Shown here piece by piece: positions 24,053 to 32,269 of a stretch of DNA of 34,057 bases; position 1 is the first letter of the stretch; every line of letters starts with the position of its first letter. Source of the DNA: Thermoflexales bacterium (GTDB lineage Bacteria > Chloroflexota > Anaerolineae > J036 > Brachytrichaceae); contig JANWVJ010000011.1 of assembly GCA_025056895.1 (NCBI GenBank), forward strand, positions 1-34,057, written 5' to 3'. Made by a program: the position numbers and the translations under genes. The notes beneath the pieces were generated by a model that saw nothing but the letters and a program-made list of their open reading frames with translations, made no database searches and was not told where the DNA came from.

Positions 24053-24073
24053 CCTCCTCTGCGTAACGCAGAA
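24053..24073 (-). promoter_or_regulatory. Shine-Dalgarno of infC abutted by a small hairpin
   Basis: The leader reads TCTGCG-TTA-CGCAGA (24073-24059), a six-base-pair hairpin that overlaps the first base or two of the perfect AGGAGG (24058-24053). A stem stacked against the ribosome binding site, ahead of an AUA codon, could tune infC translation. This role is inference. Confidence 0.5.
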
Positions 24074-24108
24074 CTGAAATCGCCAACTCTCGAGAATTAA
24101 GCGGGTGG

Positions 24109-24137
24109 ATTATACCGAACCCAACCCATGCCGTCAA
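24109..24137 (-). promoter_or_regulatory. Promoter of infC-rpmI-rplT
   Basis: TTGACG (24137-24132) and a perfect TATAAT (24114-24109) are separated by exactly 17 bases on the minus strand. The predicted start near 24102 gives a leader of about 57 bases before the AUA codon. This is the strongest sigma-70-type promoter in the window, as expected for a translation operon. Confidence 0.88.
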
Positions 24138-24255
24138 ACCAAACGCCTGGGCGAAGACCGGCGTGTGTGAAAACAGCACAAATCAGCACAAGAAATAAAG
24201 GATTCTCAGACACAACTGTGTATTCACGAGTGGGCGCTACTGCGCTCTACCCCAC

Positions 24256-24261
24256 TATAAT
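24256..24261 (+). promoter_or_regulatory. -10 element of alaS, implying a leaderless transcript
   Basis: A perfect TATAAT ends only nine bases before the alaS ATG at 24271. Normal -10 geometry puts the transcription start at about 24268, so the mRNA would begin at or just before the start codon. No Shine-Dalgarno is present, and the -35 region at 17-base spacing (GGCGCT) is weak. Confidence 0.65.
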
Positions 24262-24270
24262 GGCCGCGCT

Positions 24271-27003
24271 ATGCTGAGCAACCAGATTCGCCGCCTCTTT
24301 ATCGATTACTTTGTGCGGAATGGGCACACCGAAGTGCCCTCGTCGTCGCTGATTCCGTATGGTGACAAGACGATCTTGTTCACCAATGCCGGCATGAATC
24401 AGTTCAAGAACGTGTTCCTCGGTTTGGAACAACGCCACTACACCCGCGCTGTCACAGCCCAAAAAGTGATGCGGGTGAGCGGTAAACACAACGATCTGGA
24501 AGAGGTCGGCCCCAGTCCGCGCCACCATACGTTCTTCGAGATGCTGGGCAATTTCTCGTTCGGCGACTACTTCAAGGCCGACGCGATGAAGTTCGCACTG
24601 GAATTGGTCACACAAGAATACGGGCTGGAGATGGACCGTCTATGGTTCACCATCTTCCGTGAGGACGATGAAGCAGAAGAGCTGTGGCACAAGGTAGGCG
24701 TCAGCCGGTCGCGCATCTTACGCTTTGGTGAGAAGGACAACTTCTGGCAGATGGGCGACACCGGCCCATGCGGGCCCAACTCCGAATTACACTACTTTAC
24801 CGGCGCTAGAAAAGAAGACAACACCGCCGATCGCGTCAACTCGGACAAAGACCAAACGACGGTCGAAATCTGGAATCTGGTGTTCATGCAGTTCAACCGT
24901 GACAGTAGCGGTAAGCTGACCCCTCTGCCCCGCACCGGCGTGGACACCGGCCTGGGCTTCGAACGGCTGGTGCGCATTTTGCAAGGCGGCGAGTCAAACT
25001 ATGACACTGACCTATTTCTGCCGATTATGGACACGATTCAACGCCTGGCCGGCCATACCGACGCCCAACGGCGTGAGCAATACGTGCCCTATCGCGTGAT
25101 CGCCGATCATACGCGGGCTGCCTCATTCTTGATTGCGGACGGCGTGCTGCCGGGCAACGAAGGGCGCAACTACGTGCTGCGCATGATCATCCGCCGCGCC
25201 CTGCGCTTCGGGCGCAAGCTGAATTTTCACGAACCGTTCCTCTATCAAGTCAGCCAGGCAGTGGTGGACAAGATGGGCGACCACTACCACGAACTGGTTG
25301 AACGGCGCGATCACATCCTGAACACCATCCATCAAGAGGAAGAACGCTTCGCGCGCACACTTGACATGGGCATCGACAAGCTCAACGAAGCGATTGCAGA
25401 GCTATCGGCGAAGGAGACTTCAGAAAGAGGAGATCACACAGTCATTCCGGGTGAGGTGGCGTTTAAGCTGTATGACACCTATGGGTTGCCGCTGGAAATC
25501 ACGCGCGATGAAGCCAAAGAGCGCGGCTTCACCGTGGACGAGGCCGGCTTCCAGGCAGCGCGTGAAGCGGCCCGCCAACGCAACCGCGCCGCCGCTCAGT
25601 TTGAAGCGGACTACGATCTGGTTGAAGCCTATCGGGAAGCTGCCGAGACGCTGAAAGCTGAAGGCAAATTGCCGCCCGCCGGCGTCCATCACAATCCATA
25701 CGGCGACTTAAACATCGAGACGCGTGTGGTCGCCATCTTGCGCGACGGCGAGATGACCGAGCACGCAGTGCCGGGCGAGCGCGTTGAGATTGTGCTGGCC
25801 GATACGCCGTTCTACGTCGAGAGCGGCGGCCAGGTAAGCGACACCGGCATGATCTGTGCAGCTACCGAAGATGAGGAGCAGCCAGAATGGTGTGTCGCCG
25901 TACGCGATGTGCGCCGCCCTGCACCAGGCTTCATTACGCATGTATGCGAAGTGGAATGGGGTCAACCACGCATCGGCGCGCGCTGCATGGCTCAGGTGGA
26001 CGAAGCGCGCCGCTGGGCCATTATGCGCAATCACACTGCCACCCACCTGTTGCACAAGTCACTGCGCACGGTGCTGGGGCCGCATGTAGAGCAACAAGGA
26101 TCGCTGGTTGCCCCCGACCGTTTGCGCTTTGACTTTTCGCATCAAGCTGCGTTGAGCGAAGAGGAATTGCAGCAAGTCAGCGATTTAATCAACGACGCCG
26201 TGCTGCGCAACTACCCGGTCACCGCGCGCGAGGAGCCATACCAAGAAGCGATCAAGCGCGGCGCCATGGCGCTGTTCAGTGAGAAGTACGGCGATATCGT
26301 GCGTGTGGTGCAGGTGGGTAACCCAGATGAAGCGCCGTTCAGCGTTGAACTGTGCGGCGGCACCCACGTTGACATGACCGGAGATATCGGCAGCGCCATC
26401 ATCGTAGGCGAGAGCGCCCTGGGCGCCGGCGTGCGGCGCATCGAAGTTGTGACCGGACGTGGCGCGTTGGAGTACACCCGCCGGCAGATACAACAGTTGA
26501 CGGCCACAGCTCAGGCTCTCGGCGCGCCTCCCGATCGCCTCGCAGAACACGCCTCTAAACTGGCTGCACAACTGGCCGAGACACAAAAAGCGCTGGAGAA
26601 AGCACAGCGCGAGCTGGCTCGCGCCCGTTTTAACAACATCCTGACCAACACATACGATGTTGCCGGTTCGGCTGTGCTGTGCGCACGGGTGGAATCTGAA
26701 AGCGCCGATTTACTGCGCGAGATGACCGACTGGTTCCGCGAGCGCTATGCCAGCGGCGTGTGTGTGCTGGGCGCGGTCATCGCCGAACGACCGGCGCTGG
26801 TGGCAGCCGTCACCGCCGATTTGACCAAACGGGGCTTGGATGCAGGCAAGCTGATCCGCGAGATCGCGCGCATTGTGGGCGGAGGCGGAGGCGGCCGCCC
26901 CACTCTGGCCCAAGCCGGCGGCAAAGACGCCGACAAACTCGATGAGGCGCTGGCAGCCGCCAAGCCACTGATCGAACATGCGCTGCACAAGCAGCCGGCC
27001 TAA
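24271..27003 (+). CDS. alaS: Alanyl-tRNA synthetase
   Basis: A 910-residue class II synthetase that charges tRNA-Ala and edits mischarged Ser/Gly. The aminoacylation domain starts MLSNQIRRLFIDYFVRNGHT and has LFTNAGMNQFKNVFLG and KHNDLEEVGPSPRHHTFFEM. The editing domain carries the zinc motif HTATH near residues 588-592 and CGGTHV near 695. The C-terminal oligomerisation/C-Ala domain has a coiled coil (about 760-790) and the glycine-rich GGGGGGRPTLAQAGG. Length is within the family range of about 870-960. It starts without a ribosome binding site directly behind a TATAAT box. It is divergent from infC, sharing a roughly 225-base intergenic region, and followed after nine bases by the next gene, so the two form an operon. 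Confidence 0.98.
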   Translation: MLSNQIRRLFIDYFVRNGHTEVPSSSLIPYGDKTILFTNAGMNQFKNVFLGLEQRHYTRAVTAQKVMRVSGKHNDLEEVGPSPRHHTFFEMLGNFSFGDYFKADAMKFALELVTQEYGLEMDRLWFTIFREDDEAEELWHKVGVSRSRILRFGEKDNFWQMGDTGPCGPNSELHYFTGARKEDNTADRVNSDKDQTTVEIWNLVFMQFNRDSSGKLTPLPRTGVDTGLGFERLVRILQGGESNYDTDLFLPIMDTIQRLAGHTDAQRREQYVPYRVIADHTRAASFLIADGVLPGNEGRNYVLRMIIRRALRFGRKLNFHEPFLYQVSQAVVDKMGDHYHELVERRDHILNTIHQEEERFARTLDMGIDKLNEAIAELSAKETSERGDHTVIPGEVAFKLYDTYGLPLEITRDEAKERGFTVDEAGFQAAREAARQRNRAAAQFEADYDLVEAYREAAETLKAEGKLPPAGVHHNPYGDLNIETRVVAILRDGEMTEHAVPGERVEIVLADTPFYVESGGQVSDTGMICAATEDEEQPEWCVAVRDVRRPAPGFITHVCEVEWGQPRIGARCMAQVDEARRWAIMRNHTATHLLHKSLRTVLGPHVEQQGSLVAPDRLRFDFSHQAALSEEELQQVSDLINDAVLRNYPVTAREEPYQEAIKRGAMALFSEKYGDIVRVVQVGNPDEAPFSVELCGGTHVDMTGDIGSAIIVGESALGAGVRRIEVVTGRGALEYTRRQIQQLTATAQALGAPPDRLAEHASKLAAQLAETQKALEKAQRELARARFNNILTNTYDVAGSAVLCARVESESADLLREMTDWFRERYASGVCVLGAVIAERPALVAAVTADLTKRGLDAGKLIREIARIVGGGGGGRPTLAQAGGKDADKLDEALAAAKPLIEHALHKQPA

Positions 27004-27012
27004 CCGCCGCCT

Positions 27013-28566
27013 ATGATCGGCAAGATCATTTACGTTTCACCTTACGACGACGCCGTTGGCATCCGTGACCGCATCGCTTGGGCATGCGCCGATCGAGCCG
27101 ACGCCATGCGCATAGCGCTGGTGATGGAGCCGGCGATCGAGGAGCATGACGCCGGCGCAGCGCCGACGCTTTACCTGCGCGAGCTGGACTATGCACTGAT
27201 CAAACGGGCCGGCGATCAACATGGCGTCGAAATTGCCGTCGTCCACCCGGACTATCGGCAACGCCAGATGGCCCGGCAAGTTGGATTGGTCGCGTTCAAG
27301 CATGTGCAAGACGCCACCCAGAAAGCATGGCTGCCGCCGGAAGAGGTTGAGCCGATCCGCCGACGTGTTCCCCCTCGGCGATTCGTTCCCGACTCGTTGC
27401 GGCGCTTCTTTCCGGCGCGCAACTGGCTGCTAATCGGCGTGCGTATCCTGCTTGCGCTACTTGCGCTGGGCATGGTCGGCGCATCCGTCGGGTTAATGGT
27501 CCCCAGCGCGCAGATCACATTGACCGCCTCCAGTCAACGCATTTCGACCATCGTGCCGGTGAGCTTGGATCGGCAAGCCAGCCGGCCGAACGCGGCGGCG
27601 CGTATTGTGCCGGCGCAGCGAATTGATGTGATCGTGGAGGATCGGTTCACCACGCCGGCCACCGGCGCAAAAGATGTGCCGCGCACCAAGGCGGTCGGCA
27701 CAGTCACTTTTTTTAATGTACTGGCGACGCCTTATCGGGTGCCCAAGAACACAGTGGTGCGCACCTCGTCGGCAAGCGTAGCCGTGCGCTTTGTGACCCT
27801 CCGCGACATAGAAGTACCCGGCGGGGGACGGGTCGACGCACCGATCGAGGCTCTGGAACCCGGCCCAGGGAGCAACGTGCCGGCCAACCAGATCAACCGC
27901 GTTGAAGGAATGCCGGCGCTGGCCGTGCGCGTCATCAACCGCGAACCAACGCGCGGCGGAGCAAACGAAACGGTGCGCGCCGTGACTGAAGCCGATTACC
28001 GACGGGCGCGCAACGCCTTGCGAGACAAGCTGGTGATGCAGGCGCTCGACAAAATGCGCCAAGACCCAGACGTGATCAACAACGGCCTGTTCGTGGTGCC
28101 GGACACGATCTTCATTGCCGATGTGCAAGACGAAACCTACGATCGCTTCATCACTGAACAGGCTGACCAGGTGACGCTCAACATGCGGTTGCAGATGGCC
28201 GGCCTGGCCGTCTCGCCGGCACATTTGGCAGAAGTAGCCCGCGAAGCATTAGCGACAAAGGTGCCGGCGGGATTCAGCTTGCTCAGCGTGGAAGTTGAGC
28301 GGGGGGATGTGGCCGAGGAAGGCACAGGCACAAACACGGTGTTTTTCATGGTAGCTAAGGGCATAGCCGGCGCAGAGATTGCCGAGAACGCCGTCAAGCG
28401 CGCAGTGCGCGGCAAGCCGATCGGCGAGGCACAATCCATCCTTCTCGAAACGTTCGCTTTGCGCAGCAACCCGGTCATTCAAATCGAACCAAGTTGGTGG
28501 CGTCAAAGCGTCGGCCGGCTGCCGTTTGTCACCTTGCGCATATCGGTGCAGGTACGGCGCGAATGA
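27013..28566 (+). CDS. Membrane-anchored baseplate-J-like protein
   Basis: A 517-residue protein. The N-terminal 125 residues (MIGKIIYVSPYDDAVGIRDR onward) look cytoplasmic and resemble a small alpha/beta domain. A basic linker and one membrane segment (about 139-163, NWLLIGVRILLALLALGMVG) follow. The large C-terminal part outside the membrane carries the block GTVTFFNVLATPYRVPKNTV, then 'PVEALEPGPGSNVPANQINR' style repeats and INREPTRGGANETVRAVTEADY. This is the pattern that databases label baseplate J/gp47-like in many Chloroflexota. It is not a sign of a phage here, since there are no other tail genes. The real role is unknown; an envelope function is inference. It lies nine bases behind alaS. 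Confidence 0.72.
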   Translation: MIGKIIYVSPYDDAVGIRDRIAWACADRADAMRIALVMEPAIEEHDAGAAPTLYLRELDYALIKRAGDQHGVEIAVVHPDYRQRQMARQVGLVAFKHVQDATQKAWLPPEEVEPIRRRVPPRRFVPDSLRRFFPARNWLLIGVRILLALLALGMVGASVGLMVPSAQITLTASSQRISTIVPVSLDRQASRPNAAARIVPAQRIDVIVEDRFTTPATGAKDVPRTKAVGTVTFFNVLATPYRVPKNTVVRTSSASVAVRFVTLRDIEVPGGGRVDAPIEALEPGPGSNVPANQINRVEGMPALAVRVINREPTRGGANETVRAVTEADYRRARNALRDKLVMQALDKMRQDPDVINNGLFVVPDTIFIADVQDETYDRFITEQADQVTLNMRLQMAGLAVSPAHLAEVAREALATKVPAGFSLLSVEVERGDVAEEGTGTNTVFFMVAKGIAGAEIAENAVKRAVRGKPIGEAQSILLETFALRSNPVIQIEPSWWRQSVGRLPFVTLRISVQVRRE

Positions 28567-28620
28567 CTCGGTGAGAATGACACGGCGTAACGCAAGTAGT
28601 GCAGCGCGAGTCAGACAGCC

Positions 28621-29448
28621 CTACTCGATCACGACCTTTGACAGATCTTCCTTCGGCGAAGGGTAACGCATCTCCAAACGCTCTAGCGCCCCGACAATCA
28701 CCTGGGCAATCACCAAATTGCGATACCACTTGACATCTGACGGCACAACATACCAAGGCGCCCAGTCGGTAGAAGTCAGACTCAGCACATCTTCGTAGGC
28801 GTGCATATAGTCGGCCCAGCGGGCGCGTTCTTTGAGATCACCCACGTTGAACTTCCAGCGTTTGGTGGGGTCATCCAAGCGAGCTTGCAGGCGTTTCTTT
28901 TGTTCTTCCTTGCTGATGTGCAAGAAGAACTTGAGGATGGTGGCGCCTTCATCGGCCAGCATGCGCTCAAAGGCGTTGATGTGATCGTAGCGCCGGCGCC
29001 AGACTGCCTCTGGAACCAGGCCATGCACGCGCACAATCAACACATCTTCATAGTGGCTGCGGTTGAAGATGACCATTTCGCCACGGCCAGGGGCGTGCGC
29101 ATGAACGCGCCATAGGTAATCGCGCGACAGTTCCAGCGGCGTAGGGGCCTTGAAATTGGCTACACGCACGCCCTGGGGATTCACACCCTCAAACACATGC
29201 CGGATTACGCCATCCTTGCCGCTGGTGTCCATGCCTTGCAAGACGATCAACAGCTTATGTTTGTTTTCTGCGTATAACAGCTCTTGCAAGACTTCGAGGC
29301 GATTGGCGAGTGTGTCTAGCTCTTGCTTTGCATCGTCTTTGCGGCCGGCGTAGAGGTGCGTATCGGCCGGGTCATAGCGCGAGAGATCGACCCGTGCGCG
29401 TGGTTGGATGCGATGGAACGTGTCCAATGCGCTTGCTGGGTGGGACAT
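28621..29448 (-). CDS. ppk2: Polyphosphate kinase 2 family, probable class III
   Basis: A 275-residue PPK2 that moves phosphate between polyphosphate and AMP/ADP (or GDP). Walker A is GMDTSGKDG near residues 72-80, and Walker B with the lid follows in MVIFNRSHYEDVLIVRV near 125-141. Next come LVPEAVWRRRYDHINAFERM, LKFFLHISKEEQKKRLQARL and DDPTKRWKFNVGDLKERARW. The end has APWYVVPSDVKWYRNLVIAQ. The single-domain length fits class I/III enzymes, and the SGKDG-HVFEGVNPQGV stretch is typical. An open frame reaches 29559, but the ATG at 29448 has AGGAG about seven bases upstream and gives the usual N-terminus. Polyphosphate-driven nucleotide recycling is the expected role. Confidence 0.93.
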   Translation of the reverse strand: MSHPASALDTFHRIQPRARVDLSRYDPADTHLYAGRKDDAKQELDTLANRLEVLQELLYAENKHKLLIVLQGMDTSGKDGVIRHVFEGVNPQGVRVANFKAPTPLELSRDYLWRVHAHAPGRGEMVIFNRSHYEDVLIVRVHGLVPEAVWRRRYDHINAFERMLADEGATILKFFLHISKEEQKKRLQARLDDPTKRWKFNVGDLKERARWADYMHAYEDVLSLTSTDWAPWYVVPSDVKWYRNLVIAQVIVGALERLEMRYPSPKEDLSKVVIE

Positions 29449-29473
29449 GGCTGCTCCTAGAACGGTAGCAGCC

Positions 29474-29501
29474 ATTGTAACCGGCTTGGTTGAAGAAACA
29501 A
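29474..29501 (-). promoter_or_regulatory. Candidate ppk2 promoter
   Basis: TTGTTT (29501-29496) and TACAAT (29479-29474) with a 16-base spacer end 25 bases before the ppk2 ATG, in the 110-base gap after the lipoprotein gene. The -10 box is a good match and the -35 box fair. Confidence 0.45.
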
Positions 29502-29559
29502 CAGTCGCCAATGTGGCCAACACATGGCCAACAACGACGTGGCGACGATCTGGGGGCAA

Positions 29560-30153
29560 CTATCGAAGGGAGAGCTCGCTGGCCGCCAGCAACGCATCGC
29601 CGCTCAGCAGGCGATAGCGCCAGTTGCGCCTCTGGAGCAAAACGCCAGACTCCATCACAACAAGGTGATAGGGAAGTGTAGCGGCTTCAATCTTAGGAAG
29701 GGTCGGGTCGTTTTCGAGGAGGGTCGCATCCACCACAATCTCCGCATCGACGATGGCAACGCGGTTGACCGTGATCGAGTGTCCACCATACGGCGTCGTC
29801 CTGGAGAAGACTGCGAGTAGCGCCTCGCGCTGAAAGTCCACATTTGCAAGGAGGGTGCGATGCTCAGGAGCGATCAGAGCACTCACCGCATTGTGGCCGG
29901 CTGCGTTCACAGCAACCAACAATGTGGGCTGCGACAGAGCGCCACCGAGTCGGAAGCCACGCACGAGCGTTCGGAAAGCAATGCCATTCTCGGCGATGTG
30001 TGAGGAGGTCGCAGTGACAGAAACCGGCCTACGGTCCGAGTTGGGCATCGGGGTCGAGGTTGTCGAAGCTTCAGTAATCGGCACGCAGCCGGCTACACCG
30101 GCTGCCAGGACGGTGCCCACGAGATAATCGATTAGAGCAATCCGCGGTCTCAT
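29560..30153 (-). CDS. Lipoprotein with PrcB-like C-terminal domain
   Basis: About 197 residues. The N-terminus MRPRIALIDYLVGTVLAAGV ends in a lipobox-like VAGC, so it is probably a lipid-anchored envelope protein. The C-terminal region (roughly the last 100 residues) shows the PrcB pattern: FQREALLAVFSRTTPYGGHS, ITVNRVAIVDAEIVVDATLL, then LPYHLVVMESG. PrcB was first described as a partner of the treponemal PrtP (dentilisin) protease, and no protease gene is adjacent here. The start at 30153 is chosen over upstream possibilities in the same frame (to 30237) because it gives a clean signal peptide, although the ribosome binding site is weak. It is divergent from the CAP protein gene. Confidence 0.72.
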   Translation of the reverse strand: MRPRIALIDYLVGTVLAAGVAGCVPITEASTTSTPMPNSDRRPVSVTATSSHIAENGIAFRTLVRGFRLGGALSQPTLLVAVNAAGHNAVSALIAPEHRTLLANVDFQREALLAVFSRTTPYGGHSITVNRVAIVDAEIVVDATLLENDPTLPKIEAATLPYHLVVMESGVLLQRRNWRYRLLSGDALLAASELSLR

Positions 30154-30317
30154 CTCAATCAGTGTGACACCGTAGTGGCATCGTAGCAAGGTCGTCGCAA
30201 TATGTTCTATAACCGGGCTATATACTATGCCAGACAAGGTAGCGTTCCACCAGACATATCGCGCGCCAAGACTGAAATGCCGGCCGGTTGGCGCGCCTAT
30301 CTGTGGGAGATAGCGTC

Positions 30318-32108
30318 ATGAAGACATCTTGTATACGAATCGCGTGGCGACTAGGTTGTTTTTGGATGGTTGTTCTGAGCGCATCGTCGGTACTGGCACA
30401 GGGCGGTTACGATCCGACGGTTCAAACTGAAGCGCTTCTACTCAATGAAGCACGCACAGTCTATTTAGGCAACCTGGCTCGCCGCAGCAATGGCGTCCCG
30501 CCTTTGCGCTGGAATCGTCAATTAACCCACGCGGCGCGCTGGTACTCGTGGGATTCGACCGAGAATCGGCCGGCAGGCTTCTGCGGGCACCAGGATACCA
30601 ATGGAAACTGGCCTGATTACCGCGCACGCGCCTTTGGTTATCTGGGCGGCGCGGGGGCAGAGAATGCCTTTTGTGGCTACGTCACTCCCGAAAGCGCAAT
30701 CCAAGGCTGGATGGATAGCCCTGGCCATCGGGCCAATCTGCTCGATCCCAACTCGCGCGAGATCGGCTTGGGCTACTATCGGCGCCCTGGCGACGGGCGC
30801 GGTTACGTCACTCAGGACTTTGGTCACGACACCGTGTATGCGCCGGTGATCATCGAAAACGAGGCCATCTCCACGACGGCTACCAACGTGAACTTGTATA
30901 TCTACGATCGCCAGAGAAGTGGGGGCTTTGCAGGACTGAACGCGGCAACACACATGATGGTCGGCAACGATATGTGCTTTGGAGGTGCAGCGTGGGAGAC
31001 ATTTACGGTCAACAAGTCCTGGACGCTCAACAGTGGTCAGGGATGGCGTTCGGTTTACGTCAAAACGCGCGACCTGTTCGGCCGCACTCTAACCGTCAGC
31101 GACACCATCTACCTCGGCGCGAATGTCCCTCTAAATGAGCTTGGCGTTGCACAGCTCAGCACAACCCAACCTCACGTGACGCTGTACAGCTTGAACGGGA
31201 ATGGATTGCCACAGGTGCAGTTCAGCTTGGGTTGGCTTGCCGATGACACCTTCGAGACATTCAATAAGTGGTGGGGCAATGGGGAGCGGGTGAGCGACGC
31301 CGCAGCCTGGGGCGGCACAGCCTATCGGCTCTATCCCGGCGGCGGAGAGTCGTTTGCCTGGGTATGGGATACAACGTTCATGAAGGATACACCGATGGTG
31401 GCGTACTTTAGACTTAAGGTGAACAACAACACATCGAACCATGAGGTGGCGCGCATCTCGGTAAAAGGCGGCGGCACAGAATACGGGCCGCTCAGCCTGC
31501 GAGGCATCGACTTTAGCGCCCCAAGTCAATACCAAGAGTTTCCCCTGAGCTTCACCTTCCACTCTAATCCCAACGATCCCTTTCTGATCTTCCAGTTCTG
31601 GCGTAGCGCTAGCGCCGACCTGTATATAGATGCAGTCTCAATCTTCAGCGCCCCGCAGCCGGTCACGTCATCGGTGACATGGTCGGCGCCGGGCGGCAAC
31701 TATCGTGGTCAAGGGGTGTGGGTTCGCTATACAAACGGCAGCCAGTTTTCGGCCATCACAGAAGGCACTACAATCCAGCCGGTGTTGCAGGTCTTCCCTA
31801 CAACGCTGACTTTTCTGGCAGTCCGAGGCGGCACCCCCCCTCCGACCTCCACGCTGAACGTTACATCAGACTGCGCGTCATTGAGTTGGCAAGCAAACAG
31901 CAACGCGCCTTGGTTGCAAACACACTTGAGCGGTGGAACAGTCAGAGTGGGAGTCAATCCAGCCGGCCTGAATAATGGCCTCTATTCAGGCACCGTGACG
32001 ATTTCGGCGATCGGTATCTCCGGTGTGCCGCCGGTTCACGCACACGTGCGTTTAATCGTGACCGACGAGTTGTCTGGAGCTTACCTACCCTTTGCACAGA
32101 GGAAATAG
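30318..32108 (+). CDS. Secreted CAP (SCP-like) domain protein with C-terminal BACON-like domain
   Basis: About 596 residues. A signal peptide (MKTSCIRIAWRLGCFWMVVL... cleaved after SVLA) is followed by a CAP/SCP domain at about 40-180. The CAP domain has LLLNEARTVYLGNLARRSNG, PLRWNRQLTHAARWYSWDST, ESAIQGWMDSPGHRANLLD and EIGLGYY, matching bacterial CAP proteins. A middle region of unknown fold follows, including a jelly-roll-like segment (about 310-450) that may bind carbohydrate. A BACON-like beta domain (about 490-575) comes next, with SLSWQANSNAPWLQTHLSGG and GLYSGTVTISA. The very end, AYLPFAQRK, resembles the short 'YLP..R' tail I associate with secreted Chloroflexota proteins. GGGAG lies eight bases before the ATG at 30318. 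Bacterial CAP proteins lack a uniform known function. Confidence 0.82.
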   Translation: MKTSCIRIAWRLGCFWMVVLSASSVLAQGGYDPTVQTEALLLNEARTVYLGNLARRSNGVPPLRWNRQLTHAARWYSWDSTENRPAGFCGHQDTNGNWPDYRARAFGYLGGAGAENAFCGYVTPESAIQGWMDSPGHRANLLDPNSREIGLGYYRRPGDGRGYVTQDFGHDTVYAPVIIENEAISTTATNVNLYIYDRQRSGGFAGLNAATHMMVGNDMCFGGAAWETFTVNKSWTLNSGQGWRSVYVKTRDLFGRTLTVSDTIYLGANVPLNELGVAQLSTTQPHVTLYSLNGNGLPQVQFSLGWLADDTFETFNKWWGNGERVSDAAAWGGTAYRLYPGGGESFAWVWDTTFMKDTPMVAYFRLKVNNNTSNHEVARISVKGGGTEYGPLSLRGIDFSAPSQYQEFPLSFTFHSNPNDPFLIFQFWRSASADLYIDAVSIFSAPQPVTSSVTWSAPGGNYRGQGVWVRYTNGSQFSAITEGTTIQPVLQVFPTTLTFLAVRGGTPPPTSTLNVTSDCASLSWQANSNAPWLQTHLSGGTVRVGVNPAGLNNGLYSGTVTISAIGISGVPPVHAHVRLIVTDELSGAYLPFAQRK

Positions 32109-32137
32109 TCGATAATTAATGACTCAGGCAGCGTCCC

Positions 32138-32269
32138 GTGCGTTACATCCACATCGCCACTGCCACCACCCGCACAATGGAGGTGCAGGCGCAAATTGAT
32201 CGGATATACCCACAGGTGAAAATCAACGTTGTAAGGCAGCTATGGCAATTCCCGACTATCAAACTTTGA
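32138..32269 (+). other. Short open frame overlapping the Mrr gene start
   Basis: A 43-codon frame with a GTG start reads VRYIHIATATTRTMEVQAQI and continues past the start of the Mrr-type gene in another frame, ending at 32269. Its amino-acid make-up is protein-like, but there is no ribosome binding site. It could be a remnant of an older gene whose 3' part was replaced, a short leader peptide, or chance. Confidence 0.2.

Noticed and set aside
27493-28224. 243-codon minus-strand open frame
   Set aside because: Antisense to the baseplate-J-like gene, which has clear domain pattern and operon context.
27013-28566. Prophage tail gene
   Set aside because: The baseplate-J-like label could suggest a phage, but there is a membrane anchor, no other phage gene, and it is in an operon with alaS.
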